This document shows, one piece after another, positions 45,701 to 57,616 of a stretch of DNA of 64,000 nt; position 1 is the stretch's first letter, and the number at the start of each line of letters is the position of its first letter. The notes below the pieces were generated by a model that was not told the DNA's origin, did not search any database, and worked only from the letters and a program-made list of their open reading frames with translations. This stretch comes from Lichina pygmaea (lineage: Eukaryota > Ascomycota > Lichinomycetes > Lichinales > Lichinaceae): the NCBI GenBank assembly GCA_963422465.1, contig OY730173.1, forward strand, positions 1,674,001 to 1,738,000. Reading direction: 5' to 3'. A program made the position numbers and the translations under genes.

Positions 45701-48700
45701 AACTGCGCTCGAGCTCCGGTCATCGGTTCGGTAAGGGCATGAGAGAAGGATTAGTTGCATACGGTGTTCTGGCCACGAAATTGCAGCGGCTTCTTCGGAT
45801 CAAACATGCTCAGTTGAAAGGAGACCAGCATAAGCAGCTCGAGGAGTGGCAAAATCCCGGCCATGAAAACTGGAACCCATTGGATTTCCCTGACTGGCTG
45901 CTTCTCGAAGTTGACAGCAACATCCTCATTCGCCATGAGCAGATAGATGTTGCCCACGCCATTATATCACCGCAATCTGGATCGAACTCGGTACTTCAGA
46001 TGAACATGGGCAAGGGTAAGCACTCTCACCTAGCTGTATCTGTATTCTGGCAGTGTAATACTCATCCAGACAATCTTCGCTAAACTGTTTCTAGGCAAAA
46101 CCTCGTGCATTGTGCCTATGACCATAGCAATTCTAGCTAACAAGAAGCAGCTCTCGCGCTTGATCATGCCAAAACCACTGCTCTTGCAGACAGCTCAGAT
46201 CTTGCAGACAAGATTAGGAGGTTTAGTCGGTCGTGAAATCAGGCATATTCCATTCTCTCGCCAAACTTCAACCACACCAAACATGCTCCGGCTGTACTCC
46301 GAGCTCCATCAGCAAACTCTTCACTGCTGCGGTGTTATTCTTACGACCCCAGAACATGTCTTGTCGTACAAACTCAGCGGGTTGCAACGCCTTGCTGACT
46401 CAAGGCTTCAGGAGGCGCGTGAGATGATCGAGTTTCAATCCTGGTTGACCGACACGTGTCGTGATGTCCTCGACGAATCGGACTTTACCTTGGCTGTTAA
46501 GACACAACTCATCTATCCAAGTGGCTCTCATAGCATTATTGATGGGCATCCACATCGCTGGAGGGTGGTACAGGTGCTTCTGTCTCTTGTGGAAGATCAT
46601 CTTCCAAGCCTTCAGCGCAATTTCCCAAGGAGCATCGAGATCGTCCATCGACCGCATGGATTTCCCATGGTATACTTCCTCCAAACAGACATTGAAGACG
46701 CCTTGCATCATCGAATCGTCGATGAGATCTGCTATGGACGGACTCACTTCCTTCGTTTGGCGGACTCTAAGTCGCCTCTCGATAATGACGCGATCAGGCG
46801 TGTTCTCACGGAGGAGAATATCGATCACAAGCTCATCAAGCAAGTATCATACTTCTTTGCCGACACAGCTTCCGCATACAAGAACGTTCTCCTGGTCCGT
46901 GGGTTGCTTCTAAACAAGATTCTCTTACTCTGCCTAAAGAAGAGGTGGAATGTGCAATACGGACTACACCCAAACAGGCATTCTATTGCCGTCCCTTTTG
47001 AGGCGAAAGGTGTTCCATCTGAAAGGGCAGAGTTCGGCCATCCTGATGTTGCCATCATTTTCACTTGCCTTGCTTTCTACTACTCGGGCCTCAATCTTTC
47101 GCAGTTTTGCGATGGTCTACAGAATGTGCTAAAGTCCGATGATCCTGCAGCCGAGTATGATCGATGGACTTACAGTTCTGATACCTTGCCGAGAGCCTTG
47201 CATCACTGGAATATGATCAACGTCGACGACAAGGCGCAAGTCGAGGAACTCTGGCGTCATCTTCGATATAGTAGGAACGTTCTTAACCACTACATGAACT
47301 GCTTCGTCTTCCCTGTCCATGCCAAGCAATTCAGCATCAAACTGCAGGCTTCTGGGTGGGATCTCCCGCTGCTTTCGAATGCACGATTTGGAGATAACGG
47401 TACCGCTTGCGCCAAGACAACCGGATTCAGCGGCACAAATGATAACAAGATGATACTTCCGCTGACCATCAGACAAGATGACCTGCCAAGTCTACAGCAA
47501 ACCAATGCAGAGGTGCTCACATACCTCCTTCAGGATCGAAACCGGCAGTACCACGTTGCGGCTAGGCAGGGAAAGCGCCTGACAGAGGATGAACTACTGC
47601 AAGAGATTACGACTATGGGGATCAGAATTCTGATAGACGCTGGTGCCTATGTTCTTGAGATGGATAATCGGAGCCTCGTCAAGGCATGGCTGGATATCGA
47701 CACGAAGGCCAAAGGAGCTGTCTATTTCGGTGCTGACAACAGGGCCTGGGTTCAATATCGGGGAGAGAAGAAGGAGGTCCCGCTGCTAGCCACACCTTTT
47801 GCTGAGAACCCGGACGAATGCATCGTATATCTTGATGAAGCTCACACACGTGGCATCGACTTGAAGCTGCCACAGAACGCTCGCGGAGCATTGACTCTCG
47901 CTCTAGGCCAAACAAAGGATCACACAGTACAAGGTCAGCATCAATCTATCGTCCCGAGTGGTGAGTGTACCTGACAAATCCAGCTGCTATGAGACTTCGA
48001 CGATTGGGAAGTACCCAGTCCGTCGTTTTCTTCGCCCCTCCAGAAGTACACCAGAGTATCTTGGATGTGTGTAAGAAAACATGCAGCACTGCCATCAACT
48101 CGTCCCACATTGTTAGCTGGCTTCTGGAACAGACCTGCCGTGTGAATGAGCAGCTGCAGAATCTGTATCTTGCACAAGGAACGGACTTCTGCCACCGGAT
48201 GAATGCGCAGTGGGGGAATCCAGAGCTCTTTACTAACAAAAGCCACCGAAAAGCGTATCTCAGGGCTATTCAACATCCTGAGCGGCAGACTTTGGAGCAG
48301 CTATATGGAGGCATGGCAGTGACCAAACCTAGCTCCACCGAACTGTCGTCCTCGGAACTGAAGACTTTCATGGAGGAGCTGAGCAAGCAGACCCGAGCCG
48401 CAAACAGCAAGGGGAATGCTATCCATAGCTCCATGCTAGAAGAAGTTGAGCAGGAACGAGAAGTGGAGTTCCAAGTAGAGGAAGTGCGTCAGATCCAGAA
48501 GCCGACGCACTACAAGGCTCTCGCCTTCCCGGGTCTACATGCGGCCATCTCTCACTTTGCCAAGACTGGCAACCTTGTTGGCGGACATGGGTACGAACAT
48601 GCGTTTGCAGCTCTGGCGCGTACTAACATCGGTCGAAAATACAACGTCAGCCACACGAGGTCGCAGCTGTTTGTGTCGGCCGAGTTCATGCGCACCGTCA

Positions 48701-49428
48701 AGTTTGAGAAGCATCCTGTGAACGATAACTTTTTAGTAAGCCCATCTCCTATCACTATTTGTTCTTACTGCTCATGCTGATCAATATCTTTTCAGAGACC
48801 TGTTGAATGGATTCTGTGGAACTCTTGCAACAAGACAGCTCTGATCGTTATTCCCGAGGAGGCCGAACTTTTGATCCCTATCATTCGTGCCAAGAAGCAG
48901 GCAAAAGTACATCTGATCGCATATGCTGCCCCTGTCACCAAGAACATGCTGCAATTCAGCCAACTTTTGTACTACGTGCTACCTCGCCTGCCGGTCAGTT
49001 ACACTATACCTGACTGGCTTTTGATCGAAGTTGGAATCTTTGCCGGCCAGCTCTACATTGATTTCCCACAGTATACTTCTCTGTCAAGATACCTGCAGCT
49101 TGCACACAAGTCTGATGCTGGAGTGCTGCATGATGGTAATCAGGAGCATGTTGGCATCTGTACTACTAATGTCTTCAGCTTTCTTTTGGACTGGCTCACT
49201 ATTCGCCGTAAGGGGCAAGACATCATGGACACACCAATAGGCTATATCTGCCAGGGACGGCTGTTACATGAGAGTCATCCTTTCTTTGTCAGAAACCATG
49301 ATGATACCAAGTGTGGTATACTATATTCAGTGGAAGGAAGAACAGATCATGGTGATCATGTTGACAAAGCTGAAGATGGTGATACTGACCTTGAAGACAA
49401 GTGGGATCAGATTGATCAGTTGGTTTAG
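39785..49428 (+). CDS. Giant DUF6606/DUF3638/DUF3645 helicase-like protein
   Basis: Five exons (39785..40110, 40170..46015, 46095..47933, 47984..48735, 48796..49428) give 3,131 residues in frame. The N-terminus (MALVESVFNHVVLPPRLPG) begins the DUF6606 region. Around residue 2,055 the DUF3638 part has a Walker A-like NMGKGKTSCIVPM, whose GKGKT is split by intron 2. A Walker B-like LDESDFTL follows. Downstream, DEAHTRGIDLKLPQNARGAL and QAAMRLRRLG (made across intron 3) resemble SF2 helicase motifs V and VI. The cysteine cluster CVCSFYPDG...CQKCWHWRCQKR near residue 520 may bind metal. Public annotation of this family varies (some call it a deubiquitinase) and I know of no firm function. The gene looks intact. 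Codon use is much less GC-biased than in the left block, and transposons flank it on both sides. Confidence 0.88.
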
Positions 49429-50057
49429 CTAGGTAGGTAGGTGAAAGCTGACAGTCAAGTCAGGGAGAGTGAGTGTCTTGATTGGTCTGGCTAACTAAAA
49501 TCTAGAAATAACAACAAAGAAGAAGAAGAAGAAAACTCTGCACACTCATGTGCAAGCAAGACAACAATTTAGCTGTCACTCAGAGAAAGGCTGATCTCAA
49601 CACCACTGCAAATCCTCGGGCAACTCTTCCAGAGAGTCTCTGGTCAACACTCAGTATCCCACTAAGCTCTTGACAAGTTCTATGATGTCCACCAAACCCA
49701 GTTACTGTATCAAAGTCTTGTGCTTTTGTTATGGAAAAGTCTGTCAGTCTGTTAGCTGGCATTTTGTCTGTGGGAAGCTAATTAACATAAAGATGTTGTT
49801 CTTGCACTTCCTGGTGAAACCACATATTATGAATATTGATGTGGTGAAGTTGAGTCTTGAGCTGTGGAGTGTTCTTGATTGGTAGACAAAAAGTCTGCTG
49901 ATTGTTGCAATCAATTGTTGTCTGATACTCTGTGTCAAACATAATTACTGGTAGCAGGTCTAGGAAAAGTCTCTAGGTGGTGCTACACAGAACTTATCAG
50001 AATCATGGAGTTGTAATAAGTTGATTGACTAGCTAGGAAGAAAAGCTAGCTATATAG
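49429..50057. other. 3' flank of the giant gene, AT-rich
   Basis: It has a TAGGTAGGTAGG run right after the stop and a short GAA tract at 49519-49532. The rest is AT-rich and unassigned, with no frame showing family signal. Confidence 0.5.
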
Positions 50058-51360
50058 TGTTAAGAGCCAGGCCAAGTTCACACAGAAGGTGGCTGGTCCA
50101 CATGTCTGGGTAAGAAGGACAGGAACTTACTAGATGAATAGCAAGGTGGGTAACTCTCTTACTATTATTGTTGCTATTGTGTGTTCAGTCTGGAGAGCTA
50201 TTCTCCCTGGGCATCTGGGTGGTCTTATATACAGAAGTCTCTGAGGGGGTTCTCCACAGAGGTATCATGCTCTGTCTGCTCTGTCTACTCTGTCAACAGA
50301 TCAAGCACAGCAGGCTAGTCATCTGGTGCTCTGTCTGCTCTGTCTGCTCTGTTGCCAGAGCAGACTTAGCAAACAGAGCACCTCAGGCTGATGTTGTTCT
50401 GTTCTTGCTAAAGTCTTGCGATCTTGGCTATAACACCACCTCCCTTCTCCAAGAGTTCTGTCCCCAGAATCTTCTTCACTTTTTATTATGCCTAAGCAGA
50501 TAAGCTCTTATTGCTGTGTTTATTTTTCAGTTAAGATTTATTGTTGTGCTTCCATGGAGTCTCTTTCTCCATGTTGCTATTGTTGCTCAGCTGGTGTCTT
50601 GTGCCTGATAGAGATTTTGTTGAATTTGTGTGGTTGCTGTGTGGAGAAGAATCTTTGTTGTAACAAAATCATCACTTAGTCAGACTGGGATCAGGTTGCT
50701 TGTGAGTGTGTGTTCTTGGAAGAGGAACTTGAGGAAATCAAAAAGAAAGAGCTTCTTGATACTAAAGCCACTTTGTTGTCAGTTCACTCTTGTCACCTTC
50801 ACATTTGCAAGCAGCTCAGTCTTCTCTCTTCTCACAAGAAGAAGATGTTCACAAGAGAGTTGTGGTCTATTAAAAAGCAGAAGGAAATCAAGACTTGGGC
50901 AGCTAATAATGTAGCTACCTTTCTGACTACCTCTGGACTGCAGTCTTCTGTACTCCTTGACTCTGGGCTGTTTTCTTCTTTGACTTTGGCTTTCCTGGAT
51001 TTTCCTGGTAGAACACCTCCAGCTTTGTGACTGCTTCTTTGCTGAAATACTCTGTAGATTCCCACAAGCTCTCTTCTTTGTTATATCCTAACCACTTGAC
51101 TAGGTATTCAATTTAGTTTTCCTTCTATCAGCTGTCAAGAATTCTTTTAACATTATACTTTTCTTTGTTGTTCTTGAAGTGCTATTCTGTTTTGATTTCT
51201 ATATTGCTGGGTGCTGCCTCAAGTAGTAAGACATAGAATACTCAGTGTATCTGTGCCTTCTTTGGCAGTCTCAGTCAGTAGTTGACTTCTCCAGTACATT
51301 TCTTAATCTCAAACAGTCTGATTCATACATAATCCAGCTTCTTGCTTGGTTGCTTCAAGT
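50058..51360 (-). mobile_element. Chromovirus (Ty3/Gypsy) remnant with 3' LTR
   Basis: Fossil on the minus strand. The 3' LTR is 50058-50435 (TGTTAAGAGCC to GCTATAACA on the plus strand), with a TATATAAGAC-type promoter string. Next to it on the right is a polypurine tract (minus strand GGAGAAGGGAGGTGG). About 50930-51340 retains a worn chromodomain as the C-terminal end of the integrase. The rest of the element is missing. The remnant is heavily broken and clearly older than the LINEs to its right. Confidence 0.65.
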
Positions 51361-51514
51361 TGTTAAGGCCCAGGCCAGAATAGCTGAGCTGACATAAGCA
51401 AGTGTACAGAGGTACACAGAACAATGTTCACCCAACCTGGTGGCAGAGGTGGCAGAGATACAACAAGCTCTGCCAACTCTGCCAAAGTGGTAGAGGTGGC
51501 AGAGGAGAGCACTC

Positions 51515-51779
51515 TGTGACGAGGCAATGGCAGAGCAGAACTCGAGCCTAACTGATTCGGTAACCTTGACCTGACTTGGCTTGAGACTTGAGACTTGGAT
51601 TGATGTACAAGACGAAAGACAAGGAAAGAAAGAAAAAGAGAAGAAGCTGGGGGAGCAGGAGAAGTTCTTATAGGCAGAGGATCAGGCAACAGCGGAGCAA
51701 ACAGGCAACAGTGCAGATGGGACTTCCCGGCAAGGTGCGTGACTTGTGCCAGATATGCAACTGGGCCAGAACCGTGACA
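51515..51779 (-). repeat. LTR, left arm of an inverted LTR pair
   Basis: A 265-bp LTR, TGTGACGAGG to CGTGACA on the plus strand, in minus orientation. It is followed by TTACCCC, the same bases that follow the LTR at 63366-63632. It is about 95% identical by eye to the right arm. Confidence 0.88.
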
Positions 51780-51786
51780 TTACCCC

Positions 51787-52053
51787 TGTCACGGTTCTGG
51801 CCCAGTTGCATATCTGGCACAAGTCACGCACCTTGCCGGGAAGTTCCATCTGCACTGTTGCCTGTTTGCTCCGCCGTATCCCCTGCCTATAAGAACTTCT
51901 CCTGCTCCCCCAGCTTCTTCTCTTCTTCTTTTCTCTTTTCCTTCCTTGTCTTTCGTCTTGTACATCAATCCAAGTCTCAAGTCTCAAGCCAAGTCAGGTC
52001 AAGGTTACCGAATCAGTTAGGCTTGACTTCTGCTCTGCCATTGCCTCGTCACA
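51787..52053 (+). repeat. LTR, right arm of an inverted LTR pair (5' LTR of a Gypsy element)
   Basis: A 267-bp LTR in plus orientation, TGTCACGGTTC to CTCGTCACA, with CCTATAAGAAC as a likely promoter. Its continuation, CTACGAAAGACC, is split by LINE 1. The leader and gag start resume at about 63181, so this is a 5' LTR. Confidence 0.85.
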
Positions 52054-52070
52054 CTACGAAAGACCTAACC

Positions 52071-52629
52071 AAATCCATGAGCTGGCCAGCTCTTCAAAGT
52101 TCTGGAAGCTTGCAAAGTGGGGAAAGTCCAAAGCCAACAAGACTTCTGATCTTCCTCTGGTTCCTGACCTGGAAACACAAGAAGGAATAGCCAAAACCTT
52201 TGAGGAAAAGACTAAAGCCTTCTCACAGCAGTTCTTTCCAAAAGCTCTAGTTCCAGAACCAGGCTCAGAAAGCTCCCAGACTATCTCTGAGATACAGCTC
52301 TCCCAGGAGGTAACATGTGAAGAAGTGGAGCAAATTCTGGCCAAGAAGAAACCTTTCACAGCAGGAGGGAGAGACAAGCTGCCAAATGGATTTCTGAGAG
52401 CTCTGGGGCCTAGGTTCTGCCAAGCTCTAGCTATTCTGACTTCAACATGCTGGAAACTAGAGTACTTCCCTGAAAGATTTAAGAGTGCAAAAACAGTCTG
52501 CTTGAGGAAACCTGGCAAGAGAACCTACAATCAAGCTAAAGCCTGGCGCCCTATAGCTCTGCTAAACACAACAGGCAAGCTGATGGAAGCTATTGCTACA
52601 GCCAGTCTAAGCAAGATAGCAGAAGAATG
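52071..52629 (+). mobile_element. Internal ORF2 fragment fused to the 5' end of LINE 1
   Basis: This copies part of LINE ORF2 (AAATCCATGAGCTGGCCAGC to ATAGCAGAAGAA), matching 55514-56070 of LINE 1 almost base for base. It lies between the left target duplication and the 5' UTR of LINE 1, so it entered with the same insertion event. Confidence 0.8.
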
Positions 52630-53054
52630 GAAAACAGCCGAGTTCCTCTCTGAAACCACCCAAACCTTAAGGTGAAAACCCATCACCTTTGAGAATCACA
52701 CCTGTTTGTCAAAAGTTGTGATCTTGAATCCACGATCTTCTTCTTCAACAACCAGCAATCTACCCACAACCAGAGAAAGAGTCTCAGGATAAGAGGAATG
52801 GTTAGAGTCTGACTGACTCTGGAGCTAGCAGAGTCTTTGGCTCAAGGAAAGTCTAGATAGGGGGTCTGGTCTCTAGTCTAGGTTAATACTTCTAGCTTTG
52901 CCCAGAGCTTAGTTGGAAAAAGCTGCCCAGGAAAGTCTAGTCTTGGGGATTGGTCCCAGGACTAGATTATTACTGCTGGGAAACCAGGTGACTCTTCTTT
53001 CTGGCAGTACTCTGCAGACAGGAAACACCCAACCAGTGCCAAACAATCTCTAAC

Positions 53055-54446
53055 ATGGCTCCCAAGAAGAAAAAACCCACCTTTTCAGAAAGTAACACCA
53101 GAGCTACACCAGCTATACTCTCCCAACCAGCTTCCAGTCTGGCTAGCACCCAGTCCAGCTCTCCTACCCCCCAACCAGCTCCCCAGAGTGACTACAAACT
53201 AGTAGACTCCTGGATCAAAACTCAACCAGTCCCAGAATCCATTCTGAAAAGCTGGGAAAATATCAAAAAGAACTCCTTCCCTACAGAAGCCCAGTCTAGC
53301 TCCACTGGCCTCACCAACAGAATCTTCTAGGAGCTGGAGAATATCAACAAGCGGCTGGACAAACAAGAAGCCAAGCCATCATATGCCCAGGCTGTCCAAA
53401 AATCTATTCCAGCACAAATCCCTCTACCTGCAAGAATTCTCAAAGAAGTTCTTGTACATCCTGGTATCCAGCCACCTGACATGGCTAATAGAACTCACAT
53501 CCAGCTTTTCCAGGCTCTTCAAGACAGACTACCCAGCCCCTACAACAAGCAGGTCAGAGCAGTAAGGAAACTTCCTTCAGGGGATATCCTTATTAACACA
53601 GAAAGCCAAGAGACTAAAGTCTTCCTAGAGAAAAACCCTGCCTGGGTATCAGCTATCTTCACAAAGGAAGCAACCATCCAGCCCAAGAGATTTCCAGTTC
53701 TGATCCATGGAGTCAGAACAGAAGATATCCAACCTGAAGACCTGGAGAAAACCCGCCAGATAATCCAGAACAGTAACCCATCTCTGAGCAAGCAAATCAC
53801 CATCCTGAGAGTCTACTGGTCTAAGAAGGCTATAGCTCAAAAGAAGCCAGTTACCTCTCTCCACCTGGATCTGGCTACCCCTGAACAAGCCAATCTTTTG
53901 ATTGAGAGTGGGCTAGTGCTGGGGCACAGGATGCATGAAGCAGAACCTTTTCTGGCAGACACAGTTATTGCACAATGTTTCAAGTGCTTTGGCTATGGGC
54001 ACCAAGCACGCTTCTGCAAGAACAAAGCTGTGTGTGGTGCCTGTGGAGGCCAGCATGAAAGGAGAGCCTGCCAAGTTCCTGAACAGCTTCTCAAGCCAAA
54101 ATGCTGCAACTGCAGAGGAGCTCACCCAGCCTGGGCCAGTGTCTGTCCAGTACGCCAGGAAGCAGCCAAGAAGGCAAGAGAAGCATGGAACACACGCCCA
54201 GGAAAATATGAGATCCCAACAGCTACCTCTGTTCCAGCTCTACAACCCCCCCCAGTTATGTCTTTCCCTCTCTCTCAGTCTCTACCAGGGGGGAAAAAAC
54301 ATAAAACAGCTGAGCCAAGCAGAAGCTCAGAGAGACTCAGAGGTGCACTCCCAGAAGTGCAAATTCTTTCTTCAAGATCAGCCAACTCTGGAGGAAAGCT
54401 ACCAGCTAACTCCTTCAAGATCTTTGATGCTGAGATGTCTGCATGA
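53055..54446 (+). pseudogene. LINE 1 ORF1, RNA-binding protein with three CCHC knuckles
   Basis: Starts MAPKKKKPTFSESN. The Ser/Pro/Gln-rich N-terminus is cut by an in-frame TAG at 53328; the LINE 2 copy has sense sequence (IIQELENLN) there. The frame is then open to 54446. The C-terminal half has three zinc knuckles in tandem: CFKCFGYGHQARFC, CGACGGQHERRAC and CCNCRGAHPAWASVC. The Lys-rich end (PGGKKHKTAE) fits nucleic-acid binding. The stop codon overlaps the ORF2 start as ATGA (54443-54446). Confidence 0.85.
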
Positions 54447-57400
54447 AAGACACAAAGCTGACACTTCTCCAGTATAATGTGCAAAAAAGCCAATCAGTCC
54501 AAGAGCTACTGCTAGCAACCTCAGCTCTCCAAGAGGTGGACATTATTGCACTTCAAGAGCCCTGGAAAAACCCTCACCTAGAAACAAGCACTTCAACTGT
54601 TTTCTCTTCCTTTCTTCCTCTCTACTGTTCAGAGATTGGCAGAACACTTTTTCTTATTAATAAAAATCTGAAACTCTCTTCTCTTCATCCTACCTTCTGG
54701 AATAAAGACTTTGTTTCTCTTGAAATCTACTTGGAAAACTCTTCTACTTCTCTTTGGGTACATAATCTCTACTTCACCCCATCAAGTCAAGAAAACTACA
54801 CAGAGGCATCAGAAGCTCTTCTCTGTTTACTCCAAAATGCTTTACAAGAACAAGGACAACATATTCTTCTCACAGACTCAAATCTTCACCACCCAGACTG
54901 GTCAAAGAAAAGAAGACTGTACTCTGAGACTGCAAACAAGTTTCAAGACCTAATGAAAGATTTAAATCTGGATTTAGCTATTGCACCTTTCACCCCTACC
55001 AGAGCAAGATCTCTTTCTGAAAAACCATGTTCTTCTATTGATCTGTCTTTTATTTCTTCTTCTCTTTCTAACTCTCTGATTTTCTCTAAAGTGGCTCTTC
55101 AGTTCTTTCATGGGTCTGACCACAGACCTGTACTAACCTGCCTGGACCTGGATCCTCCAAGGAAAATCTGGAAACCAGAAAGAAACTGGAGAACACTGGA
55201 CTCAAACCTTGCAAGAGTAGAGTGTGAGAAGCTACACCTGCCCTTCCACTTCCAAGACAAATATGAAGTGGATGAGTACTTGGAGTATCTTGACAACTTT
55301 CTCCAAGAAATAGCAAGCAAATCCACACAGCTCCAGAAGCAATCTGGCCACTCAGTTCCCTGGTGGAATCAAGAGATCCAAAACAAGGTTAAAGAGGAAA
55401 GAAGAGTAAGAAGAAAAGTGCAAAAAAGGCAAGCAAGTCAAGAGGAACTTGAGCAAGCAACTAAGCTCAAGAAAAAGGCAGTCAGAGATAGAAAACAGAA
55501 CACTTTCAGACACCAAATCCATGAGCTGGCCAGCTCTTCAAAGTTCTGGAAGCTTGCAAAGTGGGGAAAGTCCAAAGCCAACAAGACTCCTGATCTTCCT
55601 CTGGTTCCTGACCTGGAAACACAAGAAGGAATAGCCAAAACCTTTGAGGAAAAGACTAAAGCCTTCTCACAACAGTTCTTTCCAAAAGCTCTAGTTCCAG
55701 AACCAGGCTCAGAAAGCTCCCAGACTATCTCTGAGATACAGCTCTCCCAGGAGGTAACATGTGAAGAAGTGGAGCAAATTCTGGCCAAGAAGAAACCTTT
55801 CACAGCAGGAGGGAGAGATAAGCTGCCAAATGGATTTCTGAGAGCTCTGGGGCCTAGGTTCTGCCAAGCTCTAGCTATTCTGACTTCAACATGCTGGAAA
55901 CTGGAGTACTTCCCTGAAAGATTTAAGAGTGCAAAAACAGTCTGCTTGAGGAAACCTGGCAAGGGAACCTACAATCAAGCTAAAGCCTGGCGCCCTATAG
56001 CTCTGCTAAACACAACAGGCAAGCTGATGGAAGCTATTGCTGCAGCCAGACTAAGCAAGATAGCAGAAGAAGCTGGACTATTGCCAGATATCCAGATGGG
56101 CTTTAGGAAAGGAAGATCCACAGAAGCAGCACTTTTCCTTCTAACCTCCCAAGTGGAAAAAGTCTGGAAGGAAGGCATGGTTGCATCCCTACTCTCACTG
56201 GATATCTCAGGAGCCTATGACAGAGTTCTCCCCAAGATACTACAGCAAATTCTGAAAAGAAAAGAAATACCTGCCTGGCTAGCTTCCTGGATCTACTCCT
56301 TCTGTGATAAGCACTCTACCACTCTTGTCTTTGATGATTCTGAGTCTTATTCTATTCCTATTCATTGTGGAGTTTCTCAAGGTTCTCCATTATCCCCTAT
56401 TCTTTTTCTATTCTACATTTCTGAATTGCATGAGACTGTGCATACTCCCTCTTCTGGTGTATCTGCCCTGGGGTTTGCAGATAATACAAATCTGCTTGCT
56501 TTTGGTCACTCCTTGAAAAGTAACCTTCTGAAGTTAAAGAACACACACCACAAATGTCTATCCTAGACTGCAAGACATGGAATGGTCTTCTCACCTGAGA
56601 AATATGAAATACTTTTCTTTTCCAGAAGAAGATCAGACAATCTTCAGCTCAAGCTCAGACTGGGGAATGTGATTCTCAAACCAAAAGAAGAAGTGCGAGT
56701 ACTTGGAGTGTACCTAGATGCAAAGCTCCACTGGCACAAACACCAGAGGATTATTCTTCAAAAAGCACAGAAAGCACTCTCTTGTCTTTCTAGAACTTCC
56801 TATTCTACTTGGGGCTTTCCAGTTCACACATCATGTCTGGTGTACACTGCTATACTGAGATCTCTACTGAGCTATGCAGTGGGGATCTGGTTTAACCCTC
56901 TAAGAAAATCCTCCAATATCTCTTCTCTTGTTTCATTTCAAAACAGATGCCTAAGACTTATTGGGGGTGCTTTCAAAGCCACTCCTTCTTTTCTATTAGA
57001 GAGTGAGCTTTTTCTTCTACCTCTAGACCTCTACTTTAAATTTCGCACTGCCTGTTTTCTTTCTTCTATTCAAAACTCCCCTCTCAAATACTTTCTTGAC
57101 AGTATCTTTTCCACTATTTCCAGCTATGCCTCTCTCTTGAAGAAATCTTTAAAGGAATCCCCAACTATCTCTCCTAAGTGGAAATTCACTTGGTTAAGTC
57201 AAATAACTACTAACCAGGCTAGTTCAAAGAAAAAACTACAAAAGCTCTTTACTAAAGAGTGGGAAGACCAATGGGAAGAGAAGAAAAGAAGAAGCTATCC
57301 AGGCTGGCAGACTTTCTGTCAAAAGCCACACAAAAACAATCTGAAGCTCTACAAAGAGTTACGGAAAGCTGAGGCAAGTCTGCTACTGCAAATCAGGACT

Positions 57401-57616
57401 GGAAGAATTGGTCTGGCAAGTTTTCTTTTCAGAGCTGGAGTTCCTGACTTCCCTACCCCACTATGTGTGTGTGGCCAAGCAGAAGAAACTGCAAAACATA
57501 TCACCTCTTCATGCTCTCTTTATTCAAGACAAAGACAACAAGTCTCTTTTAATCCCCAAGACTTCACCACTATTATTTCAAACCCAGAGCTACTACAGAA
57601 GTTCTTGTACTGGTTT
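54443..57616 (+). pseudogene. LINE 1 ORF2, APE-type endonuclease plus reverse transcriptase
   Basis: Starts MKDTKLTLLQYNVQKSQ. The endonuclease domain shows IIALQEPW, LLTDSNLHHPDWS and FHGSDHRPVL. The RT has SLDISGAYDRVLP and GVSQGSPLSPILFLFY. Its active-site box reads FADN, where LINE 2 keeps FADD, so catalysis was probably lost. One in-frame TAG lies at 56564 (LINE 2 has a tryptophan there). A C-terminal cysteine motif, CVCGQAEETAKHITSSC, is present and no RNase H was recognised. The last 23 codons lie beyond the nested LINE 2, ending at 63011. Uninterrupted it would be about 1,080 codons. Confidence 0.88.

Noticed and set aside
46112-47974. Separate gene for the DUF3638 C-terminal part
   Set aside because: It is a continuation of the giant gene: the canonical intron at 46016-46094 joins the frames and rebuilds the Walker A motif.
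50630-51030. Plus-strand frames near 50.7 kb as a host gene
   Set aside because: The minus strand of the same stretch carries chromodomain-like residues next to a polypurine tract and LTR, so these are shadows of a Gypsy remnant.
52325-52675. 116-codon frame as an independent gene
   Set aside because: It is nearly identical to part of LINE ORF2 and belongs to the fragment fused to LINE 1.
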